This document shows, one piece after another, positions 8,072-14,785 of a stretch of DNA of 18,941 nt. Position numbers and translations under genes: made by a program. The stretch's first letter is position 1. Every line of letters begins with the position of its first letter. Under the pieces are notes generated by a model. It made no database searches and was not told where the DNA came from. It worked only from the letters and a program-made list of their open reading frames with translations. The DNA is from an uncultured bacterium (lineage in GTDB: Bacteria; Patescibacteriota; Minisyncoccia; Phycocordibacterales; CAIJYI01): positions 1 through 18,941 of the forward strand of contig CALMXW010000104.1 in the NCBI GenBank assembly GCA_937871115.1, given 5' to 3'.

Positions 8072-8947
8072 ATGTTGCTACACAAAATTATCGTCTTGAT
8101 GAGCGATATCGAGCATATTTTTTCTCCCGCATATAAGCACCCTCGCCGTGGAAAAATCTTGCGCAACTATCTTCGCATACGCGTACGGGCTTCACTCAAC
8201 CGCTGGTTCCACTTTACTCACGAACACTTTCTCGACTATCGTGTGGAGGTGCCCGACTACGATGTTTTCCTCGCCATTTTCCGCCAAATATTTGTCCGCC
8301 ACACGTACTATCTTGAAACAAAGAATTCCTCGCCAAAGATTATCGACTGCGGTGGAAATATCGGTATGTCCGTGCTCTATTTCAAATATCTCTACCCAAA
8401 TGCGAGCATTACCGTTTTCGAGCCATCACGTGAAGTCCTCTCCGTGATGAAACGAAATATCGAAGGGAACAAACTCAAAGATGTGAAGATTGTCGAAGCG
8501 GCAGTAAGCGCAAAAGATGGCGAACTTGAGATACACCCTCGCGGAAATGCAGCTTCCGGAAACACCCTTCTCTCCGGAATATCCGAAGCTACGCCAAAAA
8601 AAGGATTAGCCGAAAAGCCCTATACCGTAAAAACTGTCCGCCTTTCCCCACACATTCCAGAAACTCTCGATCTCTTGAAACTGGACATTGAAGGAAGCGA
8701 AGGGGGTGTCATTCAAGAGCTCGAAGATGCGGGGAAACTTCATTCTGTGAAGGAATATGTGATGGAATACCACTACTACCCACAAGTACCGGAAAACAAT
8801 TTCGGCGATCTCGTAAAATGTTTCGAGCGAAATGGGCTCGGCGTACAGATGTATTTCGAAGACATGCCGGCGGCATCCGAGCAACTCTCTTTTGCGCACA
8901 ACGGATCCTACGCTACCTCTCTCCGCACATCGCCCTTAAAAAAGTAA
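8072..8947 (+). CDS. FkbM-family methyltransferase
   Basis: A 291-residue class I SAM-dependent methyltransferase, probably O-methylating a sugar. Seen: SAM-binding IIDCGGNIGMS (90-100), the acidic end of the second strand in VFEPSR (115-120), and the FkbM signature LLKLDIEGSE (201-210). Residues 1-85 are a positively charged extension without a clear signal peptide. It follows wzt by 14 nt, suggesting the same transcript, but no SD is visible before the ATG at 8072. A second in-frame ATG at 8099 is an equally weak alternative. A strong hairpin follows the gene. Context suggests it modifies the glycan exported by the Wzm/Wzt pair. Confidence 0.88.
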   Translation: MLLHKIIVLMSDIEHIFSPAYKHPRRGKILRNYLRIRVRASLNRWFHFTHEHFLDYRVEVPDYDVFLAIFRQIFVRHTYYLETKNSSPKIIDCGGNIGMSVLYFKYLYPNASITVFEPSREVLSVMKRNIEGNKLKDVKIVEAAVSAKDGELEIHPRGNAASGNTLLSGISEATPKKGLAEKPYTVKTVRLSPHIPETLDLLKLDIEGSEGGVIQELEDAGKLHSVKEYVMEYHYYPQVPENNFGDLVKCFERNGLGVQMYFEDMPAASEQLSFAHNGSYATSLRTSPLKK

Positions 8948-8968
8948 TTTTTGTAGAATAAAACAACT

Positions 8969-9000
8969 GTAGATACTTTCTTTCAAAAGAAAGTATCTAC
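8969..9000. terminator. 15-bp hairpin after the FkbM gene
   Basis: Perfect 15-bp inverted repeat (8969-8983 with 8986-9000) with almost no loop, 21 nt after the methyltransferase stop. A T-rich run (about 9018-9024) follows only after 17 nt, so it is not a textbook intrinsic terminator, but it marks the operon end before the LamG gene. The rest of the 162-bp gap holds only the next promoter. Confidence 0.6.
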
Positions 9001-9041
9001 TTGGCGCCCTTGGTGTCTTTTTTTATATCCACTTTTCCTAC

Positions 9042-9072
9042 TTGTGCTCCAATGGGGTGGTAGGAGTATAAT
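9042..9072 (+). promoter_or_regulatory. Candidate promoter for the LamG gene
   Basis: Consensus TATAAT at 9067-9072 with a weak TTGTGC at 9042-9047 (19-nt spacer). It lies 37 nt before the ATG at 9110 and just after the hairpin ending the previous operon, so the LamG gene is probably its own transcription unit. Confidence 0.55.
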
Positions 9073-9109
9073 GCTATTTATTATCAAATAACTCATAGTT
9101 TTCATAAAA

Positions 9110-10306
9110 ATGAAATCATATAAGCGTTTGGGTGCGGCGGTTCTGCTTTTTATCGGAATTTTAATTACAAGTTTTACTGGGATAAAAGGAAGCAGTGTGC
9201 AAGCTGCAAATACTCATTCTATAGACATAGAAAGGGGTAGTTCTCAATATCTTTCCATATCAGATGGAAGTCAAACTGGTCTAGATATAACAGGAAACTT
9301 TACCATTGAATCTTGGATTAAACTTGAAAGTCTCCCGTCCGACGGACAAAATTATTTTATTGCTTCAAAGTGGGAAGACGGTGACTGGGCAAACGGATCC
9401 TACGAATTTCGTGTTCGAAACGCGGGCGGAACGCATTATCTCACCCTTTCTACTTCCAACGGAAGTACTGGGAATAATCCGGAAGTTTCTTGGTCACCAT
9501 CTACTGGCACTTGGTATCATGTCGCTGTTGTTTATACGACTAGTGGTACTGCAAAATTTTATGTAAATGGAACTCAACAGGGCTCAACCCAGACAGGGCT
9601 AGTTACAAGTATTCAAGACTCTGGTACATCTTTCCTTGTAGGTGCAAACGACCCAAGTTCTCCAACAAACTTCTTTGACGGACTTATTGATGATCTTCGA
9701 GTGTGGAACACCGCACGAACAGAAACAGAAATTTCTGACGACAAAGATCGAGAACTCAACGGTAACGAGACAGGCCTTGTTGGATATTGGAAACTCAACA
9801 ACTCCCTCTCAGACACAACAACCAACGGAAATACACTAACAAATAACAATAGTGCTATTTTTTCGACAGATACACCATTTTCTTTTACTGAGTTACTGAA
9901 GGTTCGTAAGTCCACTAGCGAATCCCTCTCAAGCTCTACTGTTCTTCAGAACGACGACGCCTTGAACTTAAGCCTTGATGCAAATAAAACATACATTATC
10001 GATGGTGTAATCTTTGCGTCTTCCACAAGTGCAACACCAGATATTCTCATAGGGTTTTTCGGTCAAACCGGCTCCATAATAACCATTGGCTACACCAATG
10101 ACGTGAATGAAATGGTATTGAGTTCTGGGGCTGCAAGCTCGCGAATAAACCTTCCGGCAAATACACCGACATCAATTCACATAAAAGGAACAGTGGTCAC
10201 AGGAAGCGCTTCTGGGGACTTTCAGCTCAAATGGGCACAAGCAACATCAAATGGCGCGCCAACGACCGTAATGGCAGGTAGCTACCTCAGAGCAGAGGCA
10301 ATCTAA
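9110..10306 (+). CDS. Secreted LamG-domain (concanavalin A-like) protein
   Basis: A 398-residue exported protein. Residues 1-32 are a clear signal peptide (KSYKR, hydrophobic core AAVLLFIGILI, VQA cleavage site). Residues about 36-245 are a LamG/concanavalin-like jelly roll: the repeated pattern FTIESWIKL, WYHVAVVY, AKFYVNGTQ, FFDGLIDDLRVWNTARTETEI and GLVGYWKLNN is typical of Laminin_G_3 glycan-binding domains. Residues about 258-398 are a second beta domain (KSTSESLSSSTVLQNDDAL through FQLKWAQATSNG to AGSYLRAEAI) that I recall from phage structural and adhesin-like proteins, so an adhesion role is plausible. There is no membrane anchor. The gene is visibly more AT-rich, and Ser/Thr/Asn-rich in product, than its neighbours, which may reflect transfer or an exported-protein bias. 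Confidence 0.85.
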   Translation: MKSYKRLGAAVLLFIGILITSFTGIKGSSVQAANTHSIDIERGSSQYLSISDGSQTGLDITGNFTIESWIKLESLPSDGQNYFIASKWEDGDWANGSYEFRVRNAGGTHYLTLSTSNGSTGNNPEVSWSPSTGTWYHVAVVYTTSGTAKFYVNGTQQGSTQTGLVTSIQDSGTSFLVGANDPSSPTNFFDGLIDDLRVWNTARTETEISDDKDRELNGNETGLVGYWKLNNSLSDTTTNGNTLTNNNSAIFSTDTPFSFTELLKVRKSTSESLSSSTVLQNDDALNLSLDANKTYIIDGVIFASSTSATPDILIGFFGQTGSIITIGYTNDVNEMVLSSGAASSRINLPANTPTSIHIKGTVVTGSASGDFQLKWAQATSNGAPTTVMAGSYLRAEAI

Positions 10307-10329
10307 TAAAAGAAAGACAAAGGCGCGTG

Positions 10330-10358
10330 CAACAAGTTAGCCTGTGGTTAACTTGTTG
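10330..10358 (+). terminator. Hairpin after the LamG gene
   Basis: A 10-bp perfect stem (10330-10339 with 10349-10358) around a 9-nt loop, followed by a T-rich TTGTTATAT stretch, 23 nt after the LamG stop. Reasonable weak intrinsic terminator separating LamG from asnB. Confidence 0.55.
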
Positions 10359-10408
10359 TTGTTATATAAATGGAAATATGGTCAAATCAAAATAAACAAC
10401 TAATCACC

Positions 10409-12229
10409 ATGTGCGGCATCCTCACCATCGCAGGCAAGAATATCGGGAAGTATGACACGCAAAAAGTGGGCGTGGCATTACAGACTCTCGCCCATCGCGG
10501 ACCAGACGAGCAGAAAGAAATGCGCTTTGAAAACTGCATCCTCGGGCAAGCACGGCTCTCCATCATCGACCTCGGTGGGGGCAAACAGCCGATGCGCAAC
10601 AACACAGAAAATATTGCTATCACCTTCAACGGCGAGATTTATAATTACAAAGAACTAAAAGAAGAACTTGAAAAGAAAGGTCACAAATTTTCTACGCAAT
10701 CCGACACAGAAGTCATCTTGAAAGCCTATCTCGAATATGGAAAAGAGTGCCCGAAGTATCTCGACGGCATGTTTGCATTTGCGATCTGGGACGAACGACA
10801 GGACAAGAATGGAGGCAAGAAAGAAATTTTTCTCGCCCGAGATCGCTTCGGCAAGAAGCCGCTGTACTACGCTTTTGATGCAGAAGGTGGCATCGTGATT
10901 GCGTCTGAGATAAAAACCATCGCCGCAGCGGGGATACGCCCCGTGCTTGATCCGGAGGGCATCGACGCCTACCTCACCTTTATGTACCTGCCACCATGGC
11001 GCACGGTGTATAAAAATATTTTTCCTATTCCACCTGCTCACTCGGCGCATTTCAGTGTCGATGCTACCGAGAAAATTTCACCCGTGCGATACTGGGCACT
11101 CGAACAAAAACCTATCGACCCAAAAGAAGTCTCCTACGACGATGCAAAAAGCCATGTGAAAGAGCTCCTCGTAAAAGCGGTAGAAAAACGCATGCTTGCT
11201 TCTGATGTTGAGGTGGGCTCTTTCCTCTCCGGCGGAGTAGACTCGACGCTCGTCACTGCGTACGCGCAAAAATTTGTGAGCCACCCTATTAAAACTTTCT
11301 CTGTGGGATACGACGGCGCGGGTGAGAAAAATGAACTGCCGTTTGCCGAAGTCGCTGCGAAAAAAATCGGCACCGATCATCACGTCCTCCACGCTTCTGC
11401 AGAGAATAAAGATGTGCTCGAAAACGCGATGGCGTATTTCGACGAGCCGCATGCCGACTCTGCCGACCTCGCCCAATACATTCTCTCCGAATACACCGCA
11501 AAGGAAGTAAAGGTGGCGCTCGCAGGCGACGGTGGCGATGAGCTTTTCCTCGGCTATGGCTGGCACACTGTTTTCTGGAATCGCCCCAAGCTTGCCCGGC
11601 TCAAAAACATGCTCACCTTCGCCACGCCCTACAGCGAGCACCTCCGCCTCGTGACACAATTCTCTCCCACCGAGCGCCGCCGCCTGATGAAGGACAATCT
11701 TTCAAGCAAAGTCGACATGGAGCATTTCTCTCGCGATTTTATCGGCACTGGCGTAGAAAAAATAAACGCATTCGATATCACCACCTACCTCCCCGGCCAG
11801 CTTCTCTCGAAAGTCGACATGATGAGCATGCGACATTCTCTCGAGGTGCGTTGCCCACTTCTCGACTATCAACTCGCAGAGTATGCATACAACTTGCCAC
11901 GGGCATATAAAATGAACACCGGTACCGGAAAGCTCATTTTGAAAGATTTGCTCGCAGAAATAATGCCGAGAGAGTTTGTGGACAGAAAGAAACAAGGCTT
12001 CGGCGCGCCGGTGCGACATTGGCTCTCACAGCCCGACATGCAAAAATATGTAGAAAAAAATCTCGCGCCAGGTGCAAAGATCTACAGCCTCCTTCGTGAA
12101 GAAGAAGTGCGAAAAATTCTCGCCGCCGCGTTCACCACCAAACGCCCGAAAGAAAGTTATCAAACCTGGATTCTCCTCTGTCTCGAGCTCTGGCTCAAAT
12201 CACATGAAGGGTTTTATAGGGTGGATTGA
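10409..12229 (+). CDS. asnB: Asparagine synthetase (glutamine-hydrolysing), AsnB type
   Basis: A 606-residue enzyme of the AsnB/WbpS class. The N-terminal class-II glutamine amidotransferase domain (about 1-215) starts MCGI, with Cys2 as the nucleophile once Met is removed; this fixes the start at 10409 and rules out the upstream in-frame ATG at 10370. Further signs are AHRGPDEQ (about 28-35), FNGEIYNY (73-80) and the SDTE motif (98-101). The C-terminal synthetase domain (about 240-590) carries the PP-loop SGGVDS (274-279) and the LAGDGGDELFLGY block. It makes asparagine from aspartate and glutamine with ATP. In glycan clusters, AsnB-like enzymes often amidate sugar acids, and that is a fair alternative here. 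No SD is visible. It ends convergent to the DGR template region. Confidence 0.92.
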   Translation: MCGILTIAGKNIGKYDTQKVGVALQTLAHRGPDEQKEMRFENCILGQARLSIIDLGGGKQPMRNNTENIAITFNGEIYNYKELKEELEKKGHKFSTQSDTEVILKAYLEYGKECPKYLDGMFAFAIWDERQDKNGGKKEIFLARDRFGKKPLYYAFDAEGGIVIASEIKTIAAAGIRPVLDPEGIDAYLTFMYLPPWRTVYKNIFPIPPAHSAHFSVDATEKISPVRYWALEQKPIDPKEVSYDDAKSHVKELLVKAVEKRMLASDVEVGSFLSGGVDSTLVTAYAQKFVSHPIKTFSVGYDGAGEKNELPFAEVAAKKIGTDHHVLHASAENKDVLENAMAYFDEPHADSADLAQYILSEYTAKEVKVALAGDGGDELFLGYGWHTVFWNRPKLARLKNMLTFATPYSEHLRLVTQFSPTERRRLMKDNLSSKVDMEHFSRDFIGTGVEKINAFDITTYLPGQLLSKVDMMSMRHSLEVRCPLLDYQLAEYAYNLPRAYKMNTGTGKLILKDLLAEIMPREFVDRKKQGFGAPVRHWLSQPDMQKYVEKNLAPGAKIYSLLREEEVRKILAAAFTTKRPKESYQTWILLCLELWLKSHEGFYRVD

Positions 12230-12310
12230 TCTTGAATTCTTTTTTGAAGTTTCCAACCCACTTGAAGAAACTGGTAGAATGCTCGGGGGATGGAAGAAGG
12301 GCATACAAGC

Positions 12311-12335
12311 AAAAACTCCCGCGAGATAGCGGGAG
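12311..12335 (-). terminator. Intrinsic terminator downstream of the DGR template repeat
   Basis: On the minus strand: CTCCCGC (12335-12329), a 6-nt loop, GCGGGAG (12322-12316), then TTTTT (12315-12311). It lies 9 nt past the end of the template repeat and would end a minus-strand template RNA. It has no T-run on the plus strand, so it should not serve asnB. Confidence 0.88.
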
Positions 12336-12344
12336 AAACATGTG

Positions 12345-12461
12345 GTTTCGAGAAAGGACTCGATTGCCCTCGCTCCACTGGCCGTTCTCGTCAAGCTTCC
12401 ACGCGTTCACGTTCCACTTGGCGTTGTCGCGATTCCAGTTCACGTTCACAACGAACACTTT
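12345..12461 (-). repeat. DGR template repeat (TR)
   Basis: Matches 12763-12879 at an offset of exactly 418 bp with no gaps. Over 12345-12460 there are 12 differences (plus-strand positions 12348, 12364, 12365, 12379, 12386, 12391, 12413, 12425, 12434, 12440, 12445, 12446). At all 12 this copy has T on the plus strand, that is A on the coding strand; the other copy has C (6), T (4) or G (2). A thirteenth A/C difference lies at 12461, at the edge. The segment has 32 coding-strand adenines, of which 12 differ, and 84 other bases, of which none differs. Read in the target frame it has nine Asn codons (AAC/AAT), the typical DGR design for variable positions. This polarity makes it the template, not a decayed gene copy. 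Confidence 0.95.
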
Positions 12462-12681
12462 CGTGCTTGCGGCCATCCATTCCACCACCCGTTGAATAAT
12501 CTTCGGGTTGAATCTGATTCGAGACATCGAAGTCCCAGAGCTACAAACACCAACAATATGTTTTTTGTTGAAGAAGTTGGAAGTCACTCCTGCGGAAACC
12601 GTAGCCGCAACAGACCTCGACTTTCAATTCTTAAAACCTCTGCCGTAAGCCGTAGCCAACAGCCTAGCAAGATTTGAATTG

Positions 12682-12710
12682 AGTATACCAAAACAAAAAC
12701 CCTCTGACAC
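12682..12710 (-). promoter_or_regulatory. Candidate promoter for the template RNA
   Basis: Minus strand: GTGTCA (12710-12705), 17-nt spacer, TATACT (12687-12682) with TGG directly before it (extended -10). The -35 overlaps the terminator stem of the target gene, so the two transcription units are packed back to back. Confidence 0.55.
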
Positions 12711-12732
12711 CCTGCTCGAAAGCAAAGTGTCA
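12691..12732 (-). terminator. Terminator of the DGR target gene (TTCG tetraloop)
   Basis: A 12-bp stem (12732-12721 with 12716-12705, including two G-T pairs) closed by a TTCG loop, followed by GAGGG and a T-rich run to 12691. It lies 27 nt after the target stop codon. Known DGRs need a stem-loop with a 4-nt loop shortly downstream of the VR for homing; this hairpin could serve that role too, although its loop does not match the GRNA consensus known from Bordetella phage. Confidence 0.82.
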
Positions 12733-12759
12733 AAGGTTCAAAGGTTAATGGCCCAAGGT

Positions 12760-13398
12760 TCAGTTGCGAGAAAGGACTCGAGGGCCCTCGCTCCACCGGC
12801 CGTACTCGACAAGCTTCCACGCGTTCACGTACCACTTGGCGTGGTCGCGATGCCAGTACACGCGCACAACGAACACTTGGACGCCAACCTGTAGGTAAAA
12901 AATGTTGGCATAGCCATTGTTCAGAAGCGTACCCTCTTCGCCTCTGGGTTGAAGCTTTACGAGAGCTCCAATCACCCAGAGGTCAGCCCAGGAAAAGACG
13001 TGGGCTGTCGGCAACTCAGCGCGAATCTCGCTATCGTACATATTCTTTGCGAGATCGTGCACCGACACGCCCAGTGCGGGCCGGTTGGTGACCGGACTCG
13101 CCGACGAAAGTACACAAGATTTGAAGTCGTCCCAAACGTACAGATTCACCTCGGTATTCCCGTTGCTGAAGAAGCCATCGGGGTCGAAAGTACCGACTAG
13201 TGGGCCAAGGGTTACTGGGTCCCGAGGGATCAAACCCCCAAGCCCGTCCGGAAACCGACCCTCAACCAACGCCTGTAAAGCGAGGTTCAGGAGGCTGGGA
13301 CTAAACGGGTAGCCCCCAGCCTGTCGGATCTGCCTCTTTATCTCGAACAACTTTCCGTCAAGCTGTTCGTACAAATCGCCTGTGACGATACTCGCCAT
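12760..13398 (-). CDS. DGR target (variable) protein
   Basis: A 212-residue protein of unknown function whose C-terminal 39 residues are encoded by the variable repeat. The start at 13398 is supported by AGGAG 7 nt upstream, one of few good SD sites here; an open frame upstream to 13509 lies in the leader. Residues 1-50 (GDLYEQLDGKLFEIKRQIRQ, then GYPFSPSLLNLALQALVEGRF) look helical and I recall similar N-termini in CPR hypothetical proteins. Residues about 55-172 look alpha/beta with several Trp. The variable end (174-212) keeps a W..N.W framework while varying at 179, 181, 183, 186, 190, 197, 199, 201 and 206; Arg, Tyr, His and Pro replace template Asn, Val replaces Asp197 and Arg replaces Gln201. 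By analogy with Mtd-like proteins this end probably forms a ligand-binding surface. No signal peptide or membrane segment is seen, so surface display is not shown. It has its own promoter, structured leader and terminator. Confidence 0.9.
   Translation of the reverse strand: MASIVTGDLYEQLDGKLFEIKRQIRQAGGYPFSPSLLNLALQALVEGRFPDGLGGLIPRDPVTLGPLVGTFDPDGFFSNGNTEVNLYVWDDFKSCVLSSASPVTNRPALGVSVHDLAKNMYDSEIRAELPTAHVFSWADLWVIGALVKLQPRGEEGTLLNNGYANIFYLQVGVQVFVVRVYWHRDHAKWYVNAWKLVEYGRWSEGPRVLSRN
12763..12879 (-). repeat. DGR variable repeat (VR)
   Basis: The mutated copy of the template repeat, ending directly before the TGA stop of the target gene (12762-12760); the template has CAC in that place. Differences give nine amino-acid changes and one silent change (CGA to CGC at R211). 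Seven of the nine template Asn codons are altered, two by double substitutions (AAC to CGC at 179, AAT to CCT at 206). The 3'-most bases shared with the template would be the site where homing starts. Confidence 0.95.
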
Positions 13399-13431
13399 GA
13401 CAATTCTCCTGTTTAGATTGCACTGTACAGC

Positions 13432-13502
13432 AAAAAAACGGCAATCCGCTTTGCCACAGCGGGGAATGTCCTGAAATACAGGGCACTTTCTGCTGTGGCA
13501 AA
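13432..13502 (-). promoter_or_regulatory. Attenuator-like leader of the DGR target gene
   Basis: In the minus-strand RNA, segment 1 (13502-13492, TTTGCCACAGC) pairs over 11 bp with segment 2 (13460-13450, GCTGTGGCAAA), enclosing a 6-bp hairpin (13484-13479 with 13473-13468). Segment 2 also holds GGCAA, which can instead pair with TTGCC (13444-13440) to give a short hairpin followed after one G by seven Ts (13438-13432), a terminator-like shape. The two pairings exclude each other, as in attenuators. The terminator stem is only 5 bp, so this is a suggestion. The SD and ATG follow about 30 nt later. Confidence 0.5.
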
Positions 13503-13529
13503 ACTTCAAGATTTATTTCAAATAGCTAG

Positions 13530-13562
13530 AAATAGTGTACACTATTTGTGCTTTGTTGTCAA
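13530..13562 (-). promoter_or_regulatory. Promoter and palindromic operator of the DGR target gene
   Basis: Minus strand: TTGACA (13562-13557), 17-nt spacer, TACACT (13539-13534). An 18-bp perfect palindrome, AAATAGTGTACACTATTT (13530-13547), covers the -10 and part of the spacer, where a repressor would block polymerase. Another AAATAG lies at 13520-13525, one helical turn away. Transcription would start near 13527, leaving a leader of about 130 nt. Confidence 0.75.
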
Positions 13563-13585
13563 TAACTCTGGTTAGAAAAACAAGC

Positions 13586-13591
13586 TATGCT
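13586..13591 (+). promoter_or_regulatory. Candidate -10 box (TATGCT) for the GT4 gene
   Basis: TATGCT ends 8 nt before the ATG at 13600, so the transcript would have almost no leader, though a G-rich TAGGGGGC immediately precedes the ATG. No good -35 is seen. The 200-bp gap to the DGR target gene is otherwise filled by that gene's promoter and leader. Confidence 0.3.
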
Positions 13592-13599
13592 TAGGGGGC

Positions 13600-14727
13600 A
13601 TGAATCTCTCCGAGCTCACCCGTAAAATTCTCAAAAAACTCCGTGGTGGGGTGGTGACACTTCGCGCAAAAGGCGATGTGCGTGGGCGGGTGCTCCTCTC
13701 CTATACCACACTTCCTTTCATCTCGCCCCAATCCATCGGCGGGCACACAAATAGGTGGGAGTGCCAGCGCATAGCAGAGATCTGGAGCGAGCATGGGTAC
13801 ACGGTGGATATTGTAGATTTCGACAATCTCTCTTTTCTTCCAAACCCGAAAAAGAAATATGACTACTGTATTGATATTCAAAACAGACTCGAAGATTTCA
13901 CACCACACCTGCCGAAAGAATGCGTGAAGATTTTTCATGTTACCACCGCGCATTGGAAATTTAATAATGACGCGGAGCAAAAACGCATTGAAGAAATAAA
14001 TAAGAAACGAAACACCTCACTCTCTCCGAGCCGCGGATTGCCACCGTCTAAAAATATTGAACTTGCCGACAGGGTGACCATGCTCGGCAATGACTTCACT
14101 GAAAGTACCTACGCTTTCGCGGGAAAGAAAATAGTCCACATTCCCATTTCTACCACGCATCTTTACGACTCTCCGGAGAAAAAAGATTTTGAGAAAGCGC
14201 GAAAGAGCTATGTGTGGATCGGTGGAGCGGGTATGGCACACAAAGGACTCGACCTTGTACTCGAAGCTTTCGTTGCAATGCCGGAATACAACCTCGTGAT
14301 TTTTGGAAAACCAGAAATTGGTTTTGTGGAGGCGTATCACAACGAGCTCTACAAGACCGCAAATATTCACTATGTTGGAAACATCGATCTGGGAAGTAAA
14401 AAATTCATCGATATTGCCGACACTTCACTTGGAATAATATTCCCATCCTGTTCGGAGGGTGGTGGCGGATCAGTGGTCAGTATGATGCACGCTGGTATTA
14501 TTCCCATTGCAAGTTATGAGGCAAGTGTAGACGTAGAATATTTCGGAATTATCCTGAAAGAAAATACCGTAGTCGAAATTGAAAAAGAAATCCGAGCGCT
14601 CTCTTCCCTCCCCACAGAAACACTTCGCGAGTGGGCCGTGAAAGCGTGGGGCTATGCACGAGCACATCACACGCGCGAAACATTTTCGGAAGCGTATGAA
14701 AAATTTGTAGACGAAGTGACAAAATAA
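13600..14727 (+). CDS. Glycosyltransferase, GT4-like (GT-B fold)
   Basis: A 375-residue cytoplasmic glycosyltransferase. The N-terminal half carries the acceptor-side Rossmann features (GRVLLSYTTLPFI, then GGHTNRWECQRIAEIWSEHGYTVDIVDFD, about residues 29-74). The C-terminal half has the donor-binding signs: WIGGAGMAHKGLDLVLEAF (206-224), a GT4-type strand-loop, then PSCSEGGGGSVVSMMHAGIIP (from 282), where the Glu of the E-x7-E-like region and the Gly-rich loop contact the nucleotide sugar. Length is usual for GT4. Sugar and linkage cannot be read from sequence. It is the first plus-strand gene after the DGR locus and continues the glycan cluster. Confidence 0.87.
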   Translation: MNLSELTRKILKKLRGGVVTLRAKGDVRGRVLLSYTTLPFISPQSIGGHTNRWECQRIAEIWSEHGYTVDIVDFDNLSFLPNPKKKYDYCIDIQNRLEDFTPHLPKECVKIFHVTTAHWKFNNDAEQKRIEEINKKRNTSLSPSRGLPPSKNIELADRVTMLGNDFTESTYAFAGKKIVHIPISTTHLYDSPEKKDFEKARKSYVWIGGAGMAHKGLDLVLEAFVAMPEYNLVIFGKPEIGFVEAYHNELYKTANIHYVGNIDLGSKKFIDIADTSLGIIFPSCSEGGGGSVVSMMHAGIIPIASYEASVDVEYFGIILKENTVVEIEKEIRALSSLPTETLREWAVKAWGYARAHHTRETFSEAYEKFVDEVTK

Positions 14728-14785
14728 AATATAGACGGAGTGTTTCAATTCGTGTACTGTTTATAGAAAGCACACGCAAACACCT

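Larger units (their letters stand above)
12311..12675 (-). ncRNA. Probable DGR template RNA transcription unit
   Basis: Proposed transcript of about 365 nt from the extended -10 promoter at 12687-12682 to the terminator at 12316-12335, containing the template repeat near its 3' end. An open frame (from 12587, GTG start) crosses this region but has no homologue in the target gene outside the repeat, reads straight through the terminator and ends inside antisense asnB, so I treat the unit as non-coding. The part upstream of the repeat has two related blocks containing GGCTACGG (about 12641-12657 and 12591-12606), the second able to form a 5-bp hairpin. In known DGRs the RNA flanking the TR is structured and needed by the reverse transcriptase. 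The ends are inferred from promoter and terminator motifs only. Confidence 0.6.

Noticed and set aside
10370-10408. Upstream ATG for asnB giving 13 extra residues
   Set aside because: Class-II amidotransferases need Cys at position 2; only the start at 10409 gives MCGI.
12195-12587. A 130-codon minus-strand frame that includes the template repeat, or a pseudogene copy of the 212-residue protein
   Set aside because: Homology to the target gene is confined to the 116-bp repeat and all differences are at template adenines, which decay does not produce. The frame runs through a terminator and ends inside antisense asnB.
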